Shown one piece after another: positions 1 to 5,997 of a stretch of 11,559 nucleotides of DNA. Source of the stretch: Candidatus Hydrogenedentota bacterium (GTDB taxonomy: Bacteria; Hydrogenedentota; Hydrogenedentia; Hydrogenedentales; SLHB01). The notes under the pieces were generated by a model, which saw nothing but the letters and a program-made list of their open reading frames with translations, did not search any database and was not told the DNA's origin. The translations under genes and the position numbers were made by a program. Location of the stretch: contig JAJDAB010000337.1 in the NCBI GenBank assembly GCA_029262095.1, forward strand, positions 1 to 11,559. The letters are read 5' to 3'. The stretch's first letter is position 1. Each line of letters opens with the position of its first letter.

Positions 1-498
1 CACAATGTCGACAGTCGCCCCAAACACCGCAGTACTCAACATGGCCCCAGCAGGGGTAGCCGCAGAAGAATCGGACCCCGAGACAGGGATATCAGCCCCG
101 ACGCTAAGTCCCGGTGCCGAACGAAAAATGAGGAATACCAAATCGCCGTTGGGGATAATTTGAGTCCCGCCGCCGAAATCGGTGACCAAAATAGTTGGCT
201 TATTCTGCGCATCGACACCGACCGATACGCCCTTTCCGGCAGCGGTAGCCGCAACGCCAGGCAGTACATCGACCAGCTCCAATTGCATCTCATCCGCTTC
301 GACACGAAAAAATACAGTCGACGCACCAGTGAGCGAAACGATTTGAACTGGCACAATAATCGTGGCGTCGGCAGGGCCTTGGCTGTTCTGGAATTGAAAG
401 TTCACCGCGCCCAATTGAGCTGACGCTGATAACGCCACAAACCCGATTGCCAATAATCCAAATAGGGGAGCGGTTAGCGAAGGGGTCGCGGTTTTCAT
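1..498 (-). CDS. Secreted cohesin-like domain protein, N-terminal part (runs off the left edge)
   Basis: The frame is open from an ATG at 498 to the window edge (166 codons, no stop), so the C-terminus is missing. The first about 27 residues look like a Sec signal peptide: MKT start, hydrophobic core LFGLLAIGFVAL, and a small-residue cleavage site ASA before QLGAV. The mature part alternates beta-strand-like segments in a pattern like a type I cohesin domain: a VPVQIVSLTG strand, a conserved acidic/hydrophobic stretch (MQLELVDVLPGV), then PNGDLVFLIFRSAPG, which resembles the cohesin 'dG.l..i.F.v' strand. Cohesin-like domains bind dockerins or serve as surface and extracellular adhesion modules; which applies cannot be told here. 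An in-frame ATG at 513 would add five residues. Neither start has a clear Shine-Dalgarno sequence. It is divergent from pilT. The secreted call is fairly firm; the cohesin call is by pattern only. Confidence 0.68.
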   Translation of the reverse strand, partial: MKTATPSLTAPLFGLLAIGFVALSASAQLGAVNFQFQNSQGPADATIIVPVQIVSLTGASTVFFRVEADEMQLELVDVLPGVAATAAGKGVSVGVDAQNKPTILVTDFGGGTQIIPNGDLVFLIFRSAPGLSVGADIPVSGSDSSAATPAGAMLSTAVFGATVDIV

Positions 499-556
499 GG
501 ATGGTCGATTCATGGGCGTTAGTTGAGAAACGGCGGGGATATCGCCCGTCCGTATC

Positions 557-562
557 ATTATA
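557..562 (-). promoter_or_regulatory. Possible -10 element (TATAAT) for the secreted cohesin-like gene
   Basis: The minus strand reads a perfect TATAAT at 562-557, about 58 bases upstream of the ATG at 498 and pointing towards it. No convincing -35 hexamer lies 16-18 bases further upstream; the region there is GC-rich. The position in the divergent gap and the exact -10 match support it, while the missing -35 keeps confidence low. Confidence 0.35.
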
Positions 563-699
563 CCTACTCCGGAAGGGCCAAGGCGTTACCCGCAGTTTGG
601 CGAGTTTGGGAAACGCGTGGTAGCGTGTAAGGGTAGCAAGCAGCGCGCCGGGGGGTCGGCGCGTATCGTGTCCGCAGCATTCGAAGGGGGAATCGCCAG

Positions 700-1794
700 A
701 TGGCTGAACTCGACAAGTATCTGAAAATGATGGTGGAGCATGGCGCTTCCGACCTGCATTACTGCACCGGCTGCAAGCCAATCTTCCGAAAAGACGGCTC
801 AATCGCCTTGCTGAAGACCGAAGACGACATCACGGAAGAACACGCGAAAAAACTGCTCTACGAAATCATGCCGGACCAGAATAAGGAAGAGTTTGAGCGG
901 TGTAGCGACACGGACTTTGCACACGAAATCGAAGGCGCGGGACGATTCCGGTCGAATATTTTTCGCGACCGCAAAGGCATCGGCGGCGTGTTCCGGTTGA
1001 TTCCCACCGAGATTCTGTCGTGCGATCAACTGCAGTTACCGCCGGCCGTGCGAAAGTTTTGCTCCTTGAGCAAGGGGCTCGTATTGGTAACCGGGCCGAC
1101 CGGTAGCGGCAAGTCAACGACACTCGCCGCGCTCATCGATCAAATCAACGACACGCGAAGCGAACACATCCTAACGATTGAAGACCCGATCGAATTCGTT
1201 CATCCGAACAAACGTTGTCTAATCAACCAACGCGAAGTCGGCGTTCATACCGACGGCTTCAAACCCGCCTTACGCGCAGCACTCCGCGAAGACCCCGATA
1301 TCGTTCTAGTAGGTGAAATGCGCGACTTGGAAACAACGCACATCGCCATCGAAACCGCGGAGACCGGTCATCTCGTGTTCGGCACATTGCACACCACCAC
1401 CGCCATCTCAACCGTCAACCGCCTCATCGACCAATTCCCCGCCGCACAACAAGGTCAAATCCGCACCATGCTCGCGGCCACGCTAAAAGGAATCGTCGCG
1501 CAAAATCTGCTCAAGAAAAAAGGCGGCGGCCGAGTAGCCGCACTCGAAATCCTTATCGTCAACAGCGCCGTCTCATCCCTCATCAACGACGGCAAAACCA
1601 ACCAAATCATGAGCATCATGCAAACCGCCCAAAAAGAAGGTATGACCCTCCTCAACAGCCAACTCGCCAAATTCGTCAAAGACGACATCGTCGAACCCAG
1701 CGAAGCCTACGCAAAAGCCGTCGACAAAGACGGCCTACTACAAGAGTTCGAAGCCATCGGAATAACCGATTTCAAACCGCCTGAGGAGGGGTAG
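700..1794 (+). CDS. pilT: PilT-type pilus retraction ATPase
   Basis: This is a 364-aa hexameric secretion-type ATPase of the PilT/GspE superfamily. Its role in type IV pilus systems is to power pilus depolymerisation (retraction, twitching) at the cytoplasmic face of the inner membrane. Visible motifs in order: N-terminal PAS-like domain with ASDLHY (16-21); Walker A GPTGSGKST (132-140); Asp box ILTIEDPIEF (157-166); Walker B IVLVGEMRD (201-209); His box HLVFGTLH (224-231); the LLKKKGGGR signature (270-278); and AVSSLINDGKTNQI (290-303), matching the AIRNLIRE motif important for retraction. The length is typical of PilT rather than of the longer PilB/GspE. The start is set by a purine-rich SD (AAGGGGG, 684-690) nine bases upstream of the ATG. 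No other pilus gene is in the window, so it stands alone, divergent from a secreted protein gene. PilT and PilU are close paralogues; the AIRNLIRE-like motif favours PilT. Confidence 0.94.
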   Translation: MAELDKYLKMMVEHGASDLHYCTGCKPIFRKDGSIALLKTEDDITEEHAKKLLYEIMPDQNKEEFERCSDTDFAHEIEGAGRFRSNIFRDRKGIGGVFRLIPTEILSCDQLQLPPAVRKFCSLSKGLVLVTGPTGSGKSTTLAALIDQINDTRSEHILTIEDPIEFVHPNKRCLINQREVGVHTDGFKPALRAALREDPDIVLVGEMRDLETTHIAIETAETGHLVFGTLHTTTAISTVNRLIDQFPAAQQGQIRTMLAATLKGIVAQNLLKKKGGGRVAALEILIVNSAVSSLINDGKTNQIMSIMQTAQKEGMTLLNSQLAKFVKDDIVEPSEAYAKAVDKDGLLQEFEAIGITDFKPPEEG

Positions 1795-1817
1795 CGGAAT
1801 CTCGATTTAGCCGTACC

Positions 1818-1852
1818 CGTCATTGCGAGGAGCGAAGCGACGTGGCAATCTC
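1818..1852. repeat. Dispersed intergenic repeat unit in the pilT/STAND convergent gap
   Basis: The 117-bp gap between the converging pilT and STAND stops contains CGTCATTGCGAGGAGC followed by GAAGCGACGTGGCAATCTC. The ends ATTGC (1822-1826) and GCAAT (1845-1849) can pair, with an imperfect interior. From memory, sequences of the type GTCATTGCGAGGAGCGAAGC recur in many copies in intergenic DNA of unrelated environmental bacteria; I could not search to confirm. The core GAGCGAAG is shared with the inverted repeat at 8378-8462. No T-tract follows, so it is not a classical intrinsic terminator. The rest of the gap (1853-1911) shows only a 10-bp palindrome AGTTCGAACT at 1870-1879. Confidence 0.6.
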
Positions 1853-1911
1853 TTCACTCAATCGACCGGAGTTCGAACTGGTTTGATCATCACCAACGGA
1901 AAGGGTTTCGC

Positions 1912-4527
1912 CTACCGCGAATCCTCGCCAATTCCGTACGCCCGTTCCACCAAACGCCGCGACTCTAGCGGAAGCCGCAACAACGCCTTCTTGTCCCCAA
2001 GGCTATACGCGCGCGCAGCCGAAAACAGATCGAGTACTTTCTGCGCACCTTCAATCGCTAGAAACGCTTCGTAAAGGTTCCGTTCCGCTTCGGCCAACTC
2101 TTCCGCTTCCTCTTTCGAAAGTGGTAGTTGTGATTGAGCCCATTGGGTCATCCCAATTACAAGTTCTTCCTGAAGTTTTTTCAATCCAGCAAGCTGCCGC
2201 AAATCGTCCGGACGGTCTAGAAGATCTTCGAAGAGACGCTTGAATATATCGACTGCCAATCCGTCGTCATTCTCAAGTATAGCCGCCATCTTGTTCAATT
2301 CAGGTTCGCTACCGGCCCCGATCACTAGCCTCCGAGCAATTGTCCTGGCAACAGGGCCTAGGAGTTTTTCGTGTTCGGATTTACCGAAACGCTTCATAAA
2401 CTCATCATAAGACGACTTCTCCTCTTCAAATCGACCCAACCTAGCAAGTGCGGTTCCCTTCCCAAATAGAGCCCACGCGACTTGCTCCTGAATTACCGGT
2501 ACTTCATTTTCCCCAAAGCGCGCGGCCAAGTCTTCGAACGTCTCAAATGCCTCATCGTTACGCCCGAGATCCCGAAGCACAAAACCTTTGTTGCTGAGCG
2601 CCCGAGCGACTGACTCCAGGATATTTGGTGCTTCATCCTCAGAGAAGCGCGCCAACAAATCATCGTACGCCTCAACCGCGTCGTCATGACGTCCCAGCCT
2701 CTCAAGCGAAAAACCTTTGTTACCGAGCGCCCAAGCGACCGACTCCTGGACAATTGGTGCTTCATCCTCAGAGAAGCGCACCAACACTTCTTCGTACACC
2801 TCAACTGCGTCATCGTGACGCCCGAGATCCCCAAGCGCACAACCTTTGTTATAGAGCGTCCAAGCGACGACATCTTGGATACCCAGCGCGTCGTTCTCTT
2901 TAAAGCGCGTTAAGAAATCTTCGCTCGCCTCAAGTGCGTCTTCGTTACGCCCCAACCATCCTAGCGCGACACCTTTGTTACCAAGCGCCCTCGCGACCTG
3001 TGTCTGGATTTCTGGCATTTCATATTCTGCAAAGCGCGCCGCAACTTCGCCGAAGTTCACGAGTGCTTCCTCGTGTCTCCCAGATTTGCCAAACGCAATG
3101 CCTTTATGCAGAAGCGCTTCCGCGAGCTTTGCCCCAGTCTCTGGCTCATCAGTCTCGGGGAGGTGCGACACGATGTCATCGATCACCGCGATGGCCGCCT
3201 CGTACGATTCGCTGTCCATCAATTGATTCACTTCAGCCAGAAAATAATTCAACCCTTCAATGGCCGGGTCACTCCCATGCACTTCCCTAGTCGCTGCAGC
3301 CGTTATGCCTTTTTGGGAAAGTGCAGCCTGATAATAGTCTCGTGAAAAACCGTCATTCTTCTGGGCTAAATCCTTAAGTTCTTCCGCTTCATACCAATCG
3401 CGGAGTAATGCAACAATGGACGGCAATACCTTCTCCCGACCTTCCTTGATTTCCAACACCACTCGCATCAGCGGTTCTTGCAGCTCGTAATGGGACTCGC
3501 GGCCGTGCTGCTCGCTCCGCACAAGCCCGGCCTCTTTGAGTGCACGTAGCTGGCTGGAGGTCGTCTGTTCGGATGCGAGGCTTAGGCGCGCAATTTCTTT
3601 GACTGTCAGCGGCGATTCGTTACGCGCTATCGCTCGGAGGATCTTCGCTTGCTGAGCTGGCAGTGCAAATAGACGCTGTTGATAGTAGGGCGTCAGCTCC
3701 CGGTCGACCATACGCACGAACGGCTCGACCAGTGTCTTCAATTCGTCCGCGGTTAGGCATTCGGACAACATGCCTAACAACCGGTGGTTGCCGCCGGTAA
3801 GATCGTAAACCGCGTTGACTCGCGCCTGAGCTTTCTCACTGCGCAGTGATTCCACGAAGTCGGTATCTCCTTTCGACTCCGCGAGTTGAATCAAAAAGTC
3901 TCGTGCTTTGAGACGGGTCAACTGGTCCAACGGATGAATCAGAAAAAACCCATAGAGAGGATGATCTGCTTTCGCGCTGCCTTCGAAGAGCGTGGGCGAG
4001 GCGGCTAACACGCTGATGTGAGCATTTCGTTGGAGGAAACCCCGAAGTCGCCGCTGTTCGATCTCGTCCATTTCACGCAACATGGAAGCGAGGTTTTCGA
4101 CTATCAAAAGCGTAGACGCATCGCCCCATATATCCGACAACCGGTCTTCGGCAAATTCGTACCCTGTGTCGCTTCGAAGTTCCTCGTACATCTCTTCGAT
4201 CGCGACGTTTTCCGCCCGCAGACACGCGACCAGAAAGTCCACATGCGAAGTAATACCGAGTTCTTCTTCGGACAGCCGGACGATGTGGAGCGACGAATTC
4301 TTAGTTTCTCGCAACGTCCCCTCGACGTAGGAGAGAAGGTGGGTCTTACCAGTTCCCCGCGAACCGATGACGAGGTCGTATCTGCTTGCAGCACGTGAGA
4401 CGGTCTCTCGAATTCCCGCAATCAGTTTCTCTGCAAGCGCACGCCGATCGTCCGTGAGGTTTCGTTCCAGCACTTCCAGACTGCAGTTCTGGGGACTGAA
4501 TAGAAGTACGACGTCGAAGCTGCTCAT
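1912..4527 (-). CDS. STAND-like P-loop ATPase with winged helix and TPR array
   Basis: An 871-aa cytoplasmic protein read from ATG 4527, with no signal peptide or membrane segment. Order by residue: P-loop NTPase (about 20-240) with Walker A GSRGTGKTH (55-63), a Walker B-position segment LLIVENL (140-146), a sensor-like strand VLAASPTLF (173-181) and TGGNHRLL (244-251); a winged helix (about 289-359) with a MarR/ArsR-like LRALKEAGLVRSE recognition/wing stretch; a linker; a TPR array (about 480-735) with an exact 43-residue period; then a helical tail. The architecture is that of STAND signal-transduction NTPases, where C-terminal repeats sense or bind partners and ATP drives assembly. The Walker B position has E-N where D-E is usual, so hydrolysis may be weak. 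An upstream GTG at 4560 is possible, but ATG 4527 has a good SD and an ATGA overlap with the upstream ATPase gene, indicating translational coupling. No effector domain is recognisable; the exact function is unknown. Confidence 0.85.
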   Translation of the reverse strand: MSSFDVVLLFSPQNCSLEVLERNLTDDRRALAEKLIAGIRETVSRAASRYDLVIGSRGTGKTHLLSYVEGTLRETKNSSLHIVRLSEEELGITSHVDFLVACLRAENVAIEEMYEELRSDTGYEFAEDRLSDIWGDASTLLIVENLASMLREMDEIEQRRLRGFLQRNAHISVLAASPTLFEGSAKADHPLYGFFLIHPLDQLTRLKARDFLIQLAESKGDTDFVESLRSEKAQARVNAVYDLTGGNHRLLGMLSECLTADELKTLVEPFVRMVDRELTPYYQQRLFALPAQQAKILRAIARNESPLTVKEIARLSLASEQTTSSQLRALKEAGLVRSEQHGRESHYELQEPLMRVVLEIKEGREKVLPSIVALLRDWYEAEELKDLAQKNDGFSRDYYQAALSQKGITAAATREVHGSDPAIEGLNYFLAEVNQLMDSESYEAAIAVIDDIVSHLPETDEPETGAKLAEALLHKGIAFGKSGRHEEALVNFGEVAARFAEYEMPEIQTQVARALGNKGVALGWLGRNEDALEASEDFLTRFKENDALGIQDVVAWTLYNKGCALGDLGRHDDAVEVYEEVLVRFSEDEAPIVQESVAWALGNKGFSLERLGRHDDAVEAYDDLLARFSEDEAPNILESVARALSNKGFVLRDLGRNDEAFETFEDLAARFGENEVPVIQEQVAWALFGKGTALARLGRFEEEKSSYDEFMKRFGKSEHEKLLGPVARTIARRLVIGAGSEPELNKMAAILENDDGLAVDIFKRLFEDLLDRPDDLRQLAGLKKLQEELVIGMTQWAQSQLPLSKEEAEELAEAERNLYEAFLAIEGAQKVLDLFSAARAYSLGDKKALLRLPLESRRLVERAYGIGEDSR
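2437..3081 (-). repeat. Five 129-bp tandem units coding 43-residue TPRs
   Basis: Within the STAND gene, the phrase GR(H/N)-(E/D)-(E/D)-A recurs at residues 483, 526, 569, 612 and 655, with a divergent GRF-EEE copy at 698 (numbered from ATG 4527). Every step is exactly 43 residues. At DNA level the plus-strand string CCTTTGTT recurs with a 129-bp period through 2580-2970, so units resemble each other in sequence as well as fold. The third and fourth units are the closest (about 30 of 43 residues identical by hand count, sharing RFSEDEAP). This points to fairly recent unit duplication. Each unit looks like a helix pair with an extended loop (E-x-x-P) rather than a canonical 34-residue TPR. Confidence 0.85.
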
Positions 4528-5741
4528 GTCCGTATGCTCCCCCGCGCCGTGTGCCACCACTTTCGTACAATTTCGAGCTTAAATCGATAAGTGCCGTCTT
4601 GCCGAACCACGTAGTGATCTTCCCGAAGCACCTCCAGTACTTTTAATAAATCGTCTTGCGTCAAACTCGTCGTGCGTTCGATGTGGCGCACCAAATTCAG
4701 CAACTGCTCTATCTGAACCCCATCGGACTCACGGGAAAGGATGTCCAGGATGATACGTGCCTGCTCCACCCAATCGGATGGATAGTGCTGATCGAGCCGT
4801 TGGTCATAGTACTTAAATTTTGCTGGATCGCCCACGTCGTCAAACATGCCGTTGAGCACCACGCTAACCGCATCCGGCGACCACGCTTGCTCATTGTGCG
4901 ACCACATCCAATGCACGATATTCTGAATGTAGAATGGAACACGCGCGCTGACCTCGCCGACGGCAGAAGCCACCGATGCGAGTTCGGTGCATTGCACGTC
5001 CTCTCCAAGCAGCAGATTTCCTGCAAGTTGCGTCGCGGCCTCGGATTTCAGAGGCAACACGTCAAACGTCCCCATTTCGTTCACCGGCTGACCGGTATAA
5101 CCTTCCTTATGCAATTTCGAAAAAACAATGTGGAAGCCGAGCGATCCACAATAGACCATCCGCAAATTCGGCAACGACTGCCGCAACGCGCGCAGCGTGT
5201 CCAACAACTCAATCGCTTCCTCGTGGCGGCCTGTTTGAATGACGCTATCCAAGAGATGCGGCAACTCATCGAGAATGAGAACTGGCATTCCTTCCCCAAT
5301 CCGAGACTGAAATGTGGTCAGGGCATGTTGTAGGCCTTCCTTCCAGTTGGAGAAAGTCGGAATCTTTAGTTTCCCAACGTCTTGCCCTTCAACACGCGGC
5401 GCGCGTCTCTTAACGTATCCTTTCAGACGGTCTATTTTTCCGGTGGCAGGAACTTCCACGTATACCTTGTCCATGAGCCGTTGTGAAAAATCGAGTACGT
5501 TCTTCAGGTCTTCGACATTAAGAAAAACTGACACAAAGTCTTCCGGCTCCCGAGCCTGTGCAAGATGCAACAGCCAAGTTTTCCCCATTCGCCTTTCGGA
5601 AAGTACCTGCAAGCTACCTCGCCGCAACTCCTCCCAAAACTGGTCAGCCATATCATCCCGCCCAACAACACTTTGCTGCGCGTTATCCCGGTTGACCGAC
5701 CCAATTACGACCTTCATCGGCTCGAACTCTCGCTCTGGCAT
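4524..5741 (-). CDS. AAA/archaeal-type ATPase with C-terminal winged helix
   Basis: A 405-aa cytoplasmic P-loop protein, first gene of the STAND operon. It follows the pattern of the archaeal-type ATPase/Orc1-Cdc6-like STAND relatives: a VVGRDD box (25-30); Walker A LSERRMGKTWLL (47-58), where the usual first Gly is Ser but RRxGKT is characteristic; Walker B VLILDELPHLL (154-164) with an intact D-E; a sensor-1-like strand VYCGSLG (196-202); the LPLKSEAATQLA linker (229-240), typical of this family; and a C-terminal winged helix ending in YRFKLEIVRKWW (385-396). Start choice: ATG 5741 has GGAGG seven bases upstream. An internal ATG at 5717 lacks an SD. The stop TGA shares bases with the next gene's ATG (ATGA), so the two products are probably made in a fixed ratio. 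The family includes DNA-associated regulators and toxin/defence-linked ATPases; the substrate cannot be named. Confidence 0.85.
   Translation of the reverse strand: MPEREFEPMKVVIGSVNRDNAQQSVVGRDDMADQFWEELRRGSLQVLSERRMGKTWLLHLAQAREPEDFVSVFLNVEDLKNVLDFSQRLMDKVYVEVPATGKIDRLKGYVKRRAPRVEGQDVGKLKIPTFSNWKEGLQHALTTFQSRIGEGMPVLILDELPHLLDSVIQTGRHEEAIELLDTLRALRQSLPNLRMVYCGSLGFHIVFSKLHKEGYTGQPVNEMGTFDVLPLKSEAATQLAGNLLLGEDVQCTELASVASAVGEVSARVPFYIQNIVHWMWSHNEQAWSPDAVSVVLNGMFDDVGDPAKFKYYDQRLDQHYPSDWVEQARIILDILSRESDGVQIEQLLNLVRHIERTTSLTQDDLLKVLEVLREDHYVVRQDGTYRFKLEIVRKWWHTARGSIRT
4537..4543 (-). promoter_or_regulatory. Shine-Dalgarno that sets the STAND start at 4527
   Basis: The minus strand reads GGGGGAG, then nine bases, then ATG at 4527. 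It lies inside the 3' end of the upstream ATPase gene, whose stop overlaps the start as ATGA. This favours ATG 4527 over the GTG at 4560, which would give a 37-bp overlap and 11 extra, non-motif residues. Confidence 0.65.
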
Positions 5742-5758
5742 CTCAACACCTCCACCAC

Positions 5759-5800
5759 ATCGTACGTTTCTTTTAACATACGATATAATTAACGTACGTT
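5759..5800. promoter_or_regulatory. Three phased operator-like decamers upstream of the ATPase operon
   Basis: Plus-strand decamers ATCGTACGTT (5759-5768), AACATACGAT (5775-5784) and AACGTACGTT (5791-5800) are variants of one near-palindromic site. They start exactly 16 bp apart. The third is the core of the perfect palindrome TTAACGTACGTTAA (5789-5802). Relative to the predicted promoter, one site lies in the spacer, one overlaps the -10 and one lies just past the start point, which is a typical repression layout. The binding protein is not identified; the winged helices of the operon's own products are candidates for autoregulation. Confidence 0.6.
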
Positions 5801-5808
5801 AAAGTCAA
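5780..5808 (-). promoter_or_regulatory. Sigma70-like promoter of the two-ATPase operon
   Basis: On the minus strand, -35 TTGACT (5808-5803) is followed by a 17-bp spacer and -10 TATCGT (5785-5780). Transcription would begin near 5773, about 30 bases before the SD and ATG 5741. The -35 matches 5 of 6 consensus bases and the -10 matches 4 of 6. A 14-bp perfect palindrome fills most of the spacer, implying that a bound regulator would block RNA polymerase. Confidence 0.55.
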
Positions 5809-5997
5809 CGTCTTTATTGAAAGCTCGAATCGTTATCAAGAGCTGCAACGCAACTGACTTATATAGAATGGCTTAGGCCAGTATCGTCAATAATTTACCC
5901 TTTGTTTCCCATGGCATCTCCAAAGTACCAGCGGTAGGTTGCAACACGATCGATAGCTCGAACCCGACAATCGATTCTGCTAAGTTCATCCGTTCTT

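Noticed and set aside
1870..1879. AGTTCGAACT palindrome as an intrinsic terminator
   Set aside because: The stem is short with no GC clamp and no T-tract. It could be chance in a 117-bp gap.
2437..3081. Regular direct repeats that could suggest a CRISPR array
   Set aside because: The 129-bp units are continuous coding sequence with a 43-residue period in a TPR protein, with no short conserved repeats separated by unique spacers.
2625..3290. Several overlapping plus-strand open frames in the repeat region
   Set aside because: They mirror the 129-bp periodicity of the TPR array on the opposite strand and have no SD or domain features.
4656..5333. Long open frame (225 codons) on the plus strand
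   Set aside because: It is antisense to the archaeal-type ATPase, whose Walker motifs, SD and winged helix are clear. The antisense product is rich in His, Arg and Gln with no recognisable domain.
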